Source: Pyrus communis (taxonomy: Eukaryota; Streptophyta; Magnoliopsida; Rosales; Rosaceae). From it: a stretch of DNA of 64,000 nt. The DNA lies in contig NC_084815.1 of the NCBI RefSeq assembly GCF_963583255.1, positions 11,207,724-11,271,723 of the forward strand, in the 5' to 3' direction. Shown one piece after another: positions 52,278 through 64,000 of this stretch (the first letter of the stretch is position 1; each line of letters opens with the position of its first letter). Under the pieces are notes generated by a model. That model worked only from the letters and a program-made list of their open reading frames with translations, was not told where the DNA came from and did not search any database. The position numbers and the translations under genes were made by a program.

Positions 52278-54393
52278 ATGTCAAATAAACTTGTTGAGTT
52301 AGGCCAAAGAATTGAACGGTTGAAGGGCCACACTTTGGACAACTTTGTGCCATCAAGTTCATCCTTTAACTGTGAGGAAGAGGAAGGGAATTCACCTAGT
52401 TCAACAAGTAAAGAATCTGAGCAATTTAATTGGGAAAGAGAAGAAGAGATGGCGGGCAACGAAGATGAACTTCGAGCTTTGGAGGACTTTGCTCAACCAA
52501 TCATACCAAATTCACCTTCATGCATCTTGCTGCCCACAGAAGCTAGAAACTATGATCTCAAATCTTCACATTTTCATATGTTTCCCTCATTTTATGGCTT
52601 ACCTAATGAAGACCCTTTAGCTCATATTAAAGAATTTTACAATGTTGTGAGTGGTTTACCTTTGCAGGGAGTGAGTGAAGCGAATTTGAGGATGAGAGTG
52701 TTTCCTTACACCTTGAAAGATAAGGCCAAGAGTTGGTTGATGACTCTAACACCAGGTTCCCTCACCACATGGGATGTCGTGGCTAAGAAGTTCTTGGAGA
52801 AGTTCTTTTCCACTCAAAAGACAGCCACATTAAGGGGACAAATCTTCAACTTCAAACAAGATGATGGAGAACCTTTCAATGAGTGTTGGGAGCGTTTTAA
52901 AGGCCTCTTGATACAATGTCCACACCATGGGTTACCTTTTCACTTACAAATGCAAATTTTCTATGATGGACTAACCCAAAATTGTCAATCAACTGTTGAT
53001 AATGCAGCAGGTGGAGCATTGAAGAAAAAGAATGCTCAAGAGTCATATAACATTTATGAGATGTTGGGGTCTAATGCTCAACACAAAGATTTAAGGGGTA
53101 AGAAAGTTGGAGTCTATGAAACAAGTTCTAATCATGAGCTTTTATTGCAGGTAGCTAACCTAGAAAGGAAGCTTGAATCCGTGCTCAACATGGTGCCAAA
53201 AGCAAATGAAGTGTGTGCCATTTGCAACATACCAAGCCATCCTACTCACCAATGTCCATCTAGGGAGGCTTATCCCGAGTATGTTCAAGAGCAAGTGAAC
53301 CTCATGAATTCTTACAACCAAAGACCAAGGAATGATATGTATTCCAATACATATAACCCGAGTTGGAGAGATCATCCCAACTTTCCATGGAAGAACAACA
53401 ATCCAATCCAAAATTTCCAACCAAAACCTGCCACTACCCTTGAGGATACGGTTAAGTTGTTAGCCCAAAACACTTTGCAATTCCAACATTCCACAAATAG
53501 CACTCTCCAACAACATTCAGCAGCCCTAACCAAAATGGAGACACAATTGGGGCAGATTGCAGATGCTTTGAACCAAAGAGAGGTTGGGAAGTTTCCAAGC
53601 CAACCCGTGATACTCCAAAGGAACCAAGAGCAAGCCAAAGCAATCACTACACTTAGAAGTGGTAAGGTTATTGATAATAGAGTTGGCAATGAAGTTACTA
53701 ATGAATATGATCATGTGAATGCAGGTGTCACTCAAGGAGACAATGAGAAATCAATTGAGGAACGAAGCCATGCCACTTCCTCACTAGAAGCACTAAATCT
53801 TCACAAGGCCGAGAAACCATACACTCCACCAATACCATTCCCTGGAAGACTTGCCAAGAGCAAGCAGGATAAGTCATTCAAAGAAATTTTTGATATACTA
53901 AGCAAAGTGAATGTTAACTTACCTTTGCTTGATGTCATTAGGAACATGCCGGCATATGGGAAGTTCTTCAAGGAGTTAAACAGCTACAAAAGGAAGTATG
54001 GACCACATGAGAAGGTAGTGGTGTCTGAGAATGTGAGTGCAGTTTTGCAAAGAAAACTTCCACCAAAGCTCAAGGATCCAGGAAGTTTCTCTATCAACAT
54101 CACCATAGGGGACAAAAAAGTAGAGAAGGCAATGCTTGATTTGGGTGCTAGCATCAACTTAATGCCTTATTCAGTGTATCTTCAACTAGGTTTAGGAGAT
54201 TTGAAAGCCACCACCATTTCATTACAACTTGCAGATAGATCCGTGAAATATCCAAGAGGTATAGTAGAAGATATTCTAGTTCAAGTTGATAAACTAATAT
54301 TGCCTGCAGATTTTGTAGTGTTGGACATGGAAGAAGCTCCTATACATGATCGTGAGTGTTGGACATGGAAGAAGCTCCTATACATGATCGTGA
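52278..54393 (+). pseudogene. gag: A1 gag and protease part of gag-pol
   Basis: ATG 52278 (MSNKLVELGQ). Gag core residues about 93-270 (FYGLPNEDPLAHIKEF; KAKSWLMTLTPGSL; FLEKFFS). CCHC knuckle CAICNIPSHPTHQC near 312-326, then NTYNPSW and TQLGQIADA segments. The Athila protease region follows (LPPKLKDPGSFS; LDLGASINLMP near 617-626, active Asp present). The frame is lost at the 38-bp duplication (54318-54393) and stops at 54473. Without the duplication gag-pol would be one frame of 1792 codons. Confidence 0.9.
54318..54393 (+). repeat. 38-bp tandem duplication in A1 gag-pol
   Basis: GTGTTGGACATGGAAGAAGC and the following 18 bp (54318-54355) are repeated exactly at 54356-54393. 38 is not a multiple of three, so the downstream frame is shifted. 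Confidence 0.95.
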
Positions 54394-57300
54394 GTTGCCA
54401 ATATTGCTTGGGAGACCTTTCATGGCCACGCCCAAGACCATCATTGATGTGCAAAATGGACTCCTCACTATGACAGTGTTAGGAGAGACAGTTCAATTCA
54501 AAGTGTTTGAATCTCTTTCTCATCCTTCGTCATCTCTTGATTGTTATGCCATTGATATGCTTGATTCACTTGTATTCTCTAAGTTCTTGCAGGCACAATC
54601 GAATGAACCATTGCAAACTGTTTTGAGTCAATCTCAAGATGAGTTTGATGAGGAAGATGCACTCATGGAAGAAGTAGCTGCTTTGGAAGCATTAGCATTG
54701 TATCCTTTCAATGTTTCGCCTCGTTTTGAGCCTTTAGAATCATCAATGTCACATCTAACTCCTTCTACTATTAAAGCACCAAAACTTGAACTTAAACCAC
54801 TTCCACCACATCTAAAATATGCATATCTAGCTGAATTTGAAACTCTTCCAATTATCATAGCCTCTGATCTCACCCCAAATGAAGAAGATAAACTAATTAG
54901 GGTGTTAAAAGAGTTCAAATCTGTTTTTGGTTGGTCTATTGCAGATATCAAGGGAATAAGCCCTACCATGTGCATGCATAGGATCCTTTTGGAGGAAGGA
55001 GCAAAATCAACCCGTGAGCCACAAAGAAGACTCAATCCACACATGAAGGAAGTTGTTAGGAATGAGGTGTTGAAATTGTTAGATGTGGGGATCATATATC
55101 CCATTTCTGATAGCAAATGGGTGAGTGCTATTCAGGTGGTGCCTAAGAAGGTGGGAATCACTGTAATGAGGAATGAAAACAATGAGCTTGTTCCCACAAA
55201 ACCCACGGCCAGTTGGCGTGTTTGCACTGATTACAGGAAGTTTAATTCTAGCACTAGAAAAGATTACTTTCCTATGCCTTTCATAGATCAAATGCTTGAG
55301 AGATTGGCAGGTTACTCACATTATTGTTTTCTGGATGGATACTCAGGTTACAATCAAATTGCAATCGCTCCGGAGGATCAAGAGAAAACAACCTTTACTT
55401 GCCCCTTTGGCACATTTGCATACCGGAGAATGCCTTTTGGACTTTGCAATGCTCCAACAACATTCCAAAGATGTATGTTGGCAATCTTCTCTGACATGGT
55501 AGAAAGGTTCATTGAGGTATTTATGGATCACTTCTCAGTGTTTGGTTCTTCTTTTGACGAATGTCTTAACCATCTCTCCTTAGTACTTCAAAGATGTCAG
55601 GAAACAAATTTGGTTCTCAATTGGGAAAAGTGCCAATTTATGGTGAAACAAGGAATTGTGTTGGGGCATGTAATCTCTAGCAAAGGAATGGAGGTAGACA
55701 AAGCCAAAATTGACGTCATCACCAATATGGTAGCCCCCACCACTGTGAAGGGAGTAAGAAGTTTTTTGGGCCATGCGGGTTTTTATCGTCGTTTCATTAA
55801 GAACTTTTCAATGATCACTCGTCCATTATGCAATCTGTTAGCTAAAGATATTGTATTTCATTTTGATAAGGCTTGTATGGATGCATTCAATACTTTGAAA
55901 AATGAACTAACCTCGGCCCCTATTATTATGGCACCAGATTGGTCGTTACATTTTGAATTAATGTGTGATGCCTCTGACTATGCTGTTGGTGCAGTTTTAG
56001 GGCAAAGGGTGAACAAGCTTCCACATGTGATCTACTATGCAAGCCGGACTCTGCATGATGCTCAACTTAACTATTCCACAACTGAAAAGGAGTTGCTTGC
56101 TGTTGTTTTTGCCTTAGAAAAGTTTAGGTCATATCTTGTGGGATCTAAAGTTATTGTGTTTTCTGATCATGCAGCCATTAGGTATTTGATGACAAAGAAG
56201 GATGCTAAACCACGCTTGATTAGATGGATACTCTTACTACAAGAGTTTGACTTGGAAATTCGAGATAAGAAGGGCAATGATAATGTTGTGGCTGACCATT
56301 TGTCCAGGCTTAATGAAAACCATGGAGTTGGACAACCTTTGCCCCTAAATGAATCATTTCCAGATGAACAACTCTTTGTTGTTCAAGAACAAGAACCATG
56401 GTATGCGGATTTTGTTAATTATCTTGCTTGTGGTATAATGAGAAATGACCTTTCTTTTCAGGAAAGAAAGAAGTTCCTTGCCATGGTAAAGCACTACGTT
56501 TGGGACGAACCATATTTGTTTAAATATTGCCCTGATCAAATCATTAGGAGATGTGTCCCAGAGAGTGAGCAACAAAGCATCCTAACATTTAGCCACACAT
56601 TGGCATGTGGAGGCCATTTTGGTGCCAAAAAGACGTCTCTAAAGGTGTTACAATCTGGTTTCTTTTGGCCTACTTTATTCAAAGATGCTTTTGATTTTTG
56701 TTCTAAGTGTGATAGGTGCCAGAAAATGGGGAACATTAGCCGAAGAAATGAGATGCCATTGAACAACATTTTGGTGGTGGAGCTATTTGATGTTTGGGGA
56801 ATCGATTTCATGGGACCATTTCCATCCTCTTTTGGTTACTTATACATATTAGTGGCAGTGGATTACGTGTCCAAATGGGTTGAAGCCATTGCTACAAGAA
56901 CTAATGATCATAAGGTTGTGTTGAATTTTCTTAAAGATGTGATTTTTTGTAGGTTTGGAACCCCAAGAGCTATTATTAGTGATGGTGGCAGCCATTTCTG
57001 CAACAAACCTTTTGAATCCTTGATGAAGAAGTACAACATCAACCACAAAGTGGCAACCCCGTACCATCCTCAAACCTCAGGACAAGTGGAGATTAGCAAT
57101 AGGGAGATCAAGAACATTTTGATGAAGACTGTGAGCCCTACAAGGAAGGACTGGTCACTAAGGTTAAATGATGCACTATGGGCATATAGAACAGCATACA
57201 AGACCCCCATTGGCATGAGTCCTTATCGCCTTGTGTTTGGGAAAGCTTGTCATTTGCCAATGGAGCTTGAACACCGTGCATATTGGGCCATCAAGAAGTT

Positions 57301-57694
57301 CAACTTTGATTACAAGGATGCTGGAGTAGCAAGGAAGCTCCAACTTAATGAGTTGGAAGAGCTTAGAAATGAGGCATATGAGAATGCCAAAATCTACAAG
57401 GAACGGACTAAGCTCTATCATGACAAGGCCATCCTAAGGAGGGAGTTTCACCAAGGTATGAAAGTACTTTTGTATGACTCACGTTTGAGACTTTTTCCAG
57501 GAAAATTGAAGTCTAGGTGGGTGGGACCATTCAAAGTACTGCAAACATTTCCCCATAGAGCTGTGGAGATAGAGAACATGAAGAATGGCACTTCTTTTAA
57601 AGTCAATGGGCAGCGATTGAAACCATATTTGGAGAAAGTAGAGGAGGAGCCAGTGTATCAAGTTGTAGATTTTCTTGAGTTTACAACACCATGA
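54394..57694 (+). pseudogene. pol: A1 pol: RT, RNase H, integrase, out of frame with gag
   Basis: Continuous frame from the duplication to TGA-type stop at 57692-57694. [11 protein letters not shown] (about 55220), [11 protein letters not shown] (first catalytic Asp), then FMDHFSVFG (55520-55546), where His at 55529-55531 replaces the second Asp of the xxDD centre. RNase [31 protein letters not shown]. Integrase: [17 protein letters not shown], then D, D and E in [16 protein letters not shown] and GQVEISNRE. There is no chromodomain, consistent with Athila. The frameshift and the lost catalytic Asp make it inactive as read. Confidence 0.92.
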
Positions 57695-59391
57695 ACAAAC
57701 TACCATGTCTTGCCTAGACATTAAATAAAGCGCTTGCTAGGAGGCAACCTAGTGTGGTTTGTGTTCTTTCCTTATTTTGTGTTTATGTTATTTCCATTCC
57801 ATATTCTTTGCCTATTTACTTTGCATACAATTTTAAGCATCGAGGACAATGCTTAGGTTAGGTTTGGGGGTGTGGGATGGAAAGTTTGTGTTTGTATTTG
57901 TTTTATGTGTTAGTTTGGTTAAGAGTGTTTTGCTTTTATTTTGTTCAATTATGTGGGTTTGTTTTAGTTAAGTGTGCTTTGCTTACTAATATGAATGTAC
58001 ATGAGGGTTTTGTTTGAAAATAAACGATTGGGTTGCTATGAAAAAGTGTGCATCTTGTTGTCATGTATAAAGCTTTAACTCTTGGAATTATGATGATAGA
58101 GGTACCATACTTAAATTCTGGAAGAAGAATAGTGGAGACTACCCTAGTGAGTTATTTTGAGCCTAATTGCTTCTTTGAGAGGGTTTAAAGTGTTTCTACT
58201 CCTATCTTTTTCTTTCAATTTCACTCTAAATGATCTCATTACTTCTATTTTGTTTGGATACTAAGAATCATTCTCCTTTGCAGATACCATGTGTTTAGTG
58301 TCATTCAGGAATGAACTCAATGAGATGATGTTAGGCTATGCATGTTTAACTACTAAAAGGCTTAAATCCTACCCATTTGTGTGCTCCATTCACCCAACCA
58401 AACACTTTAGCCTAATTCTTTCATCACCCACACCATAATCTACCCATTCTAGCCCATTACAAGCCATACCTTATAGTTTGGGGAAATACCAATGTGATGA
58501 AAACTAAGGGCAGATTGAGTTATAAAGCAAGATTGTGGCGTGTACCGAGGGCACCTATGTTGAAAATGTTTCTAAAAAAAAAAAAAAAAAAAAGAGAAAA
58601 GAAAAAAAAAAAAAGAGGATCAAAGTGGATACAAATTCCAAATCGCCTAATTATAAAGCATAGGGCCTTGACGCCAAAAACAAAAGAAGACAAATGCCAG
58701 TGAAGAGCCTCAAAGACACTTTGGTATGCCCCAAACTCTAGCATTTCATATCAAGTCTTTCATAACCTATACCCTAAGCCTTGCATTACAACCTTGAGAA
58801 AGACCTAGCTGATCATTGAGGATGTATTCATGGGTGATGGTAAGTGTGTGTGTTATCTATATTCTTAGTATTTGATTCATTTCATGAGATCTACTCAGAA
58901 ACTGTGCTTCCATTTCAGATTTCATATGTGAGAATTTTGATTTCCTTTACATAATTCCACTCATATATGTTGTTGAGAGAATAAACCTTAAGATCTCAGT
59001 GAAGACTTGAGTGGAAGCTGTGAGGAGTAGAGTTGAGGCGAAGTCTATCTTAAGCATTTGGGTATGGTGACCTTGAAGTTGTAAGACATTGAGAAATATC
59101 TTTATACGTTACAATTGATACGATTCTTTGAAGTGGCAAACTTTTGAGTTGAAAGAATGACAAAACCTTCATTAGTTCTTATTAGTTTGTTTAAAGCATG
59201 TTTTAACCAAATTGTTTGCAGTGTTTGTAGTTGTTTGTGGGTGTCATCACTGTAAACCTTCAGGAGACACAACTCCTCCAACTAGGGACACCTAGGGGTT
59301 CAAAGGCTTGTTGTGCATGCTCAGTGCAATCGTTTAGCCAGCGAAAGTGGTTTAGTTATATGTTTGTGTTTTTGTGTGTTTTAGTTTTAAG
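57695..59391 (+). other. A1 post-pol noncoding region
   Basis: Starts with GCGCTTGCTAGGAGGCAACC (57730-57749), then CGAGGACAATGCTTAG and GGTTTGGGGGTGTGGG (about 57841-57877). This is the same order as in the N family. A-rich tract 58577-58616. No env-like ORF of useful length. Confidence 0.7.
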
Positions 59392-59430
59392 TTTGCTCGA
59401 GGACTAGCAAAAACCAGGTTTGGGGGTATT
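59392..59430 (+). other. A1 hairpin and polypurine tract
   Basis: TTTGCT/AGCAAA around CGAGGACT (59392-59411); AGGTTTGGGGGTATT (59416-59430) abuts the LTR. Confidence 0.88.
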
Positions 59431-61339
59431 TGATAAGTCACATTTTGTATACGTTATATCTTCATTATTTGGCGTCTTTGTGATTGTTTTGGATTAAACT
59501 AGTTGCATTTTACCTTATTTGGTGTTAGTGTGCAGCAAGGGAGAAATTGGATCAATGGGAAGGCAAATGAAGTAAAAACATTCCAGAAAAGATGTGAAGT
59601 GTTAAGAAATGCAATTCGGCCATATTGGGTGATTCTAAACAAGGCAAAGTCATTGAAGTCAACTATGTGGTTCCAACACCAAAACATGCATTCATATGCA
59701 TGTCACAACCTTGACCGTGTGTTCTCATGCAACCCCATCATTTTATGCACTTCTAAACACCAAACATACGGTCACATGCATGCTAACATCCAGTCCGTGC
59801 GTCCCATGCCATTCCAACTCCCTTTTGAGCCAAAAACATCCATTTCCATTACTTAATCCATTCAGCCACATCTTCACATGCATGATCCACATCCATTCCG
59901 TGCATTCCATTACATTTCTGCACTTCATCTTTGCAGAAATACACATGCACTTCAATTAAATAAAACCCATGCTTGCACCTTTCCCTTTTGTTATTCACCC
60001 ATTATTCCAGAAAATCAATCATTCTTAGTCCATGCCGTGTGATCCCTTCTCCTTTCCAGATTTTTACAAAGCATTTTCTGGTGGTCCAAGTCACCTTTGC
60101 AGGTTCCACTCACTTGTGGCAGCAAGAGCATGTGCTTCTTTGAATACATTAACATTTCCTTGCAGATCATGTCCAGGCCGTGAGTCTACCATCTCAGAAA
60201 CACAATCATTTCCATCACTTAAGCTCTGCCATCTGAGTTAAAAAAGCCAAGATCCAATCTGATTTTTGGGGACAGATTCTTTTCCATAAAACAAGCCTCA
60301 TTTGACACAACAAGTGGGCCGAAAGTTCCTTCTTCATTTTCAGTGCATTACACACTCTAAAACCTCCCCTATTTCACTCCATTCTCTGCCCATTTCTGTC
60401 CTAAGGGCAGAAACCATCCAAACCAAACCAATCTACTTCATCCGCACCACATTTGGAGAAGCAACACCAAGGAACTCTTCAAGGACTTCAACATCAGTTT
60501 TGCTTCAAGGGTTCATTCTTATCAATTCTATGTTCATTCATGTTTTATACTTTTATGTCAAATCTTTTGTAGACATGAATTGTAACTAAGCTTCCTCTAG
60601 GGATTCGATGTAACCTTGCAAAGTTTGCTATGTAATTAAGTTAGAATGCTCAGTTTGTCTACCTAGTTCTTGCTTCATTCTCTGTTATAATTGTGAATTT
60701 GTGAGTTGATTTGTATGCTTGATCTCCATTTGAGTTAACCACAAGTTATTTAGCCAAGATTAAAGCATACATCATGTCTAATATTGGTGGATTTGTGAAT
60801 GAATGAAGGGAAAGCTTGGCAAACATCATGCCGAGTGTTCCCTTTGGTTTAGTGAACGTTTCTTGTGCATTACATACTCTAGATTATGAACCAAAGTTGC
60901 ACATCACAATTAGGTTCAAGATTAGAGACATTTGATCAAATCCACACATCATATGGTTGATCATATCCAAGTGAAACAAACTCAAGAAATTTGTAGATGA
61001 ATGAGTATAAACCAATTTAACAAACATGGATTTAATTGAGCAATGGTGAAATCGAATCCCTAGTTTCATTTCCATTGATACTATCTCATTATATTGGTTG
61101 TTGATTCATTGATTTGTGTTTACTTCATTCTCTTATGCTTTCAAGTTACAACAACAAATCTGCATAGTTTGATTAGTTTGATTCAAATCTGCCTATTTAG
61201 ACTAGTTTGATTCATTTCTTAGAGTTTTAAGCAAAACAAGTAGTTACATAGGTCCAATCAGTCCCTGTGGATTCGACATCCTTGCTTGTGCCATTATACT
61301 AAATATATTCTAGCATTAGGAAGGAAATATTCATCAACA
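59431..61339 (+). repeat. A1 3' LTR (1909 bp)
   Basis: Near-identical to 49857-51736, with about 30 extra bp at about 61196-61226. Confidence 0.93.
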
Positions 61340-61344
61340 CTTTG

Positions 61345-61928
61345 CTTTTGAAGAAGCGGTGAATGAATCAGCATATTTCAATCCGCCGTTTCCTCCTGGG
61401 TCATCTGTACTCCAAGCATCTGGTATCATCTTTGGGGAAGAAGAAAGAATTGAGTATTTCGAAAGGCTTTGCTGGGAGTGCGCCCTCAGAGGTGAGGGAG
61501 AGTTGGGCATTTTCTTCAGGTTTGCCTTGCCATAAAAGACGAAGGTCGACATATATAGAGATAATATCACTTGGTGGTACTGTTCTTTTACCCTTGTCGA
61601 CAAACGTTTTGATCCCGCAAATCCGGCTTTTAGAAATAGTGGCCACTCTTCGATTTCTGAGCAGGCGCCCCTTCGCTTTCTGAACGACACGTGGTAGTGC
61701 AGATGCGGCTCCTTTTGACAAAGCTGCACGCGTCTTCTGAAAAGCAGAGAAAGCGTCGCCGAACTTTGCGCTTGTCGGCTAAAGATGTGTAGTTGCGATG
61801 ATGGCCTCCACGTGTTTTCAGCATTGTCAGAAATCTTTTGACAAAGTTGAACGCGTTTTCTGAAAAGCAGAGGGAGCGTCGCCTAACTTACGCCGGAAAA
61901 TCCGGCTCTTTGAATCGGTGGACGCGTC
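61345..61928 (+). promoter_or_regulatory. N6 antisense-gene upstream region, between A1 and N7
   Basis: Minus-orientation sense part (61345-61600) with the TATATAT motif, two 22-24 bp units (61640-61690), then CACGTG, TTGAC and ACGCGT modules as in N4. N7 inserted at GCGTC (61924-61928), directly before the TATA-proximal part. Confidence 0.6.
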
Positions 61929-63944
61929 TGATGCGAGATTTATACGCACACAAATTAAACCCTCTTTTCGTCAAATTGTAGTATATGTATAAGTAGGGAT
62001 CGTTCTGGACCGGGGATTAGGAGGGATTGTTAACCACTTGGATTTGACTCAAAAACGTAAAATAACAATATGAAACACTATACTAGACTCAAAGAATGCA
62101 AAACTAAACTTTAAAACACTAAAACAAACCAAAAGACTCAAACATCACCCAAAACACTCAAAACTGCCTTAAAATCACTTTCTGGGCAGTTTTGAGCACT
62201 TTGGTGAATTTGGACGAAATTGGGAAATAAAATGAATCAAAACACTTAAAAGCACAAACTAAATTGATTTCTAACTAAATTGGACATTAAAGTAAAGGGG
62301 GATTTAGATTTATACGAAAATTGAAATAACAAAACAAGTTAATAAACAAAACAGATTGTAAAACGAATTTGATGGAATGAATGGATGGATGATAGAATGG
62401 CTAAGGGGTTCATCTCCATACATGTTAAACTTGCATAATAAAATGATTTCCAATTGCATTTCAATAAACCATGAAACTCAACACCCCGGGTTAACCGTGA
62501 TGCACTAATTAACCTTCAAATCTTCCTAACGTTATTGAATTGGATGGGTTAGCGCATACAACAATTCAAAACATTCCCCACAAGTCCTCAACATGAATAC
62601 ATAGAAGAGATACAAGCAAGAATCATTACGCTCTATGAAAATTATAAGTGTTGACGAGGCATTCGTTACTATGGATTGCATGAAACTTATGCCAAGAATT
62701 TGTTTAACGCGATTGTTTATAAGCAACCTCCACTACTTGTGAATATAAGTTCATAACGATTAGGTGAAACTTACTTATATTCTAGCGTCATATTCATGCA
62801 TGAAAATTAAGCGCGCATTCTCAATAAACATACATAAATAAGTTATCAATCAAACGGTTAAACAAATTGAATCCACAACTTATGAAACGCAATTAGAAGT
62901 ATTCAAATCAAAATGCAAGCATAAACATATATTCGAATCACCCCCTAACCAAGGGGGGTTTAGTTCCTCATGGTACAAAACAAAGAGAATCAAAGAAACA
63001 CCTAAACATTCCAACAACTCAAACTTGAATTGTATGAACGTTTAGGCCCTCTTATCTTCCATTCCTCATTCGTACAAAACAAAGAGCATTGAAATTAAAC
63101 ATTGAAATCAAAGAAACACCTAAACATTCCAACAACTCAAACTTGAATTGTATGAACGTTTAGGCACTCTTCTCTTCCTCTTCGTTGTGGCACAAGGTCT
63201 AAGGTGAGTTTGATGGTGTGAATGGTTTGGGGTGTGGTGTTTGGATTAATAGGGAAGGCACGGCACAAGGGTGGTTTGATGTCTACATTTCTGCAATGGA
63301 TGAGTTTATGGAAGAGTGTTTGGAATGGATGAATTTCTGGCACAAAGGCCTTATTTCTGTGGTGAATGAATGAGAATGAATGAGAATGAATGCTTATTTA
63401 TAGGTGAAATGGGGGGAACATGACAGCTAGGAGGGAATGTGGCTGCATGTTTGAATGATTAAAGGATGCATGTGGGTTGGATTTGCATGTGCAATGAATA
63501 TGTGGCTGCATGTGCAAGGGGACAATCTGAAAATGCATGTGAAAGCATGTGTTGGCTGCAATGATGAAATGGATGGGAGTGCATGTGGCTTAATTAATTA
63601 AAGGGAGTGCATGTGCAATGTTTTAAAGGATGGAATGCATGTGAATATGATGGAAATCTGATATGGTGATGGGAGATGCATGTGGCTGATTTATGCATGT
63701 GAATGCATGTGGCTGCAATGGATTAGGAATCCTTCAATTTCGTCCATTCCTTTTGCTCCAAACATAAGCTATCCATTCCAAGTCCAATTTTGCTCCAAAA
63801 TGCTCCAAAATGCATCTTTTTGCTTCCTTAGCCATATGAACCTAAAAACACACGAAAATGGCTTAAACGACTAAAACAACTATGAATTAACAATATAAAT
63901 GCACGAAAACAAGCTAAGTAAGTCGCCTAAATATGCTTCTATCA
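61929..63944 (-). mobile_element. N7: solo LTR of the N family inside N6
   Basis: 2016 bp, TGATGCGAGA to GCTTCTATCA, flanked by GCGTC (61924-61928, 63945-63949). Contains a CTCAAAACTGCC/GGCAGTTTTGAG hairpin (62157-62168/62185-62196), two 46-nt hairpins, a TATA box (63395-63402, minus) and a GCATGTG-rich U3 (63430-63715). No internal sequence, so it arose by LTR-LTR recombination. Confidence 0.93.
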
Positions 63945-64000
63945 GCGTCGCCTTGGCTTCTTATAGAGGTATCGATTACCGCCAACATACACACTCTGAA
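63945..64000 (+). promoter_or_regulatory. N6 antisense-gene TATA region, cut by the window edge
   Basis: TTATAGAG at 63961-63968, then a CA-rich stretch matching N3 10614-10665. The ORF start would lie about 70-80 bp beyond the edge. Confidence 0.6.

Larger units (their letters stand above)
49857..61339 (+). mobile_element. A1: nearly complete autonomous-type Athila element
   Basis: 11,483 bp, flanked by CTTTG (49852-49856, 61340-61344). LTRs 49857-51736 and 59431-61339 differ by one deletion of about 30 bp, a 1-bp A-run change and very few substitutions, so insertion is recent. It has a primer site, gag-pol split by a 38-bp duplication, a long post-pol region without an env-like ORF, a hairpin and a polypurine tract. 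It is a plausible relative of the enzyme source for the N family, since primer site and 3' motifs are shared, but its RT is mutated. Confidence 0.95.
45350..64000 (-). mobile_element. N6: non-autonomous element in minus orientation, interrupted by A1 and N7
   Basis: Own sequence is the 3' LTR 45350-47613, internal 47614-49856, 61345-61928 and 63950-64000. It runs off the right edge just before the expected antisense ORF start. The 5 bp before the LTR are GGATG; the matching right-hand duplication is outside the window, so the insertion site is unconfirmed. Confidence 0.85.

Noticed and set aside
57695..59391. An env-like ORF after pol in A1
   Set aside because: Athila relatives can carry one, but no frame here exceeds about 80 codons and none shows signal peptide plus transmembrane organisation.

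Overview
The window is intergenic, repeat-dense DNA from a flowering-plant nuclear genome. Every coding signal is retrotransposon-derived. The lineages present are Athila (Ty3/gypsy, tRNA-Asp-type primer site) and a chromodomain-carrying Tekay/Del-type chromovirus (initiator-Met-type primer site). I see no host gene, rRNA, tRNA or CRISPR. AT-richness, plant-type LTR lineages and TATAAATA promoters fit a eudicot, and a Rosaceae-like genome is a guess I cannot test here.

Layout, using working names. N1 (1-5648) and N2 (5922-10362) are two near-identical tandem copies, about 8.1 kb apart, of a non-autonomous Athila derivative in + orientation. N2 is cut at about 10362 and joined head-to-head to N3 (minus orientation, from 10363). 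The LTR of N3 is split at 11874/41139 by T1, a Tekay element in minus orientation (11875-41138, TSD TAGAC). T1 itself received three insertions: N4 (12668-21688, TSD GGAGG) in its 3' LTR, a solo Athila-type LTR (25188-27144, TSD CTCGT) in pol, and N5 (31367-40472, TSD ATCTA) in its 5' LTR. Beyond N3 lies K1 (about 42946-45349), a degraded Athila with a diverged LTR, primer site and broken gag. It is cut by N6 (45350 to beyond 64000, minus). N6 was hit by A1, an 11.5 kb nearly intact Athila (49857-61339, TSD CTTTG), and by N7, a solo LTR (61929-63944, TSD GCGTC).

The N family lost gag-pol but kept the cis-acting parts: LTRs, tRNA-Asp primer site, a hairpin just after it, either the first 14 gag codons or a gag-tail remnant, and a hairpin plus polypurine tract at the 3' end. 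In place of gag-pol, antisense to the element, is a 218-228 codon ORF (five copies seen, four intact). It encodes an N-terminal LxLxL (EAR-like) motif, a four-heptad leucine zipper and a Pro/Met/Ser/Ala-rich tail. Upstream of it is a promoter-like region with reiterated ACGCGT, CACGTG and TTGAC motifs and, in most copies, a TATA box. This is the most interesting system in the window: a non-autonomous element, probably mobilised by Athila relatives such as A1, carrying an antisense gene that looks like a small repressor or dimerisation protein.

The autonomous machinery here is damaged. A1 has a 38-bp duplication that splits gag-pol and a FMDH in place of the RT catalytic xxDD. T1 has two stop codons, a 7-bp frameshift and the solo LTR inside pol. 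K1 gag has an internal duplication and a stop. N4 LTRs look identical apart from minisatellite copy number, so movement was recent and was presumably supplied in trans from elsewhere.
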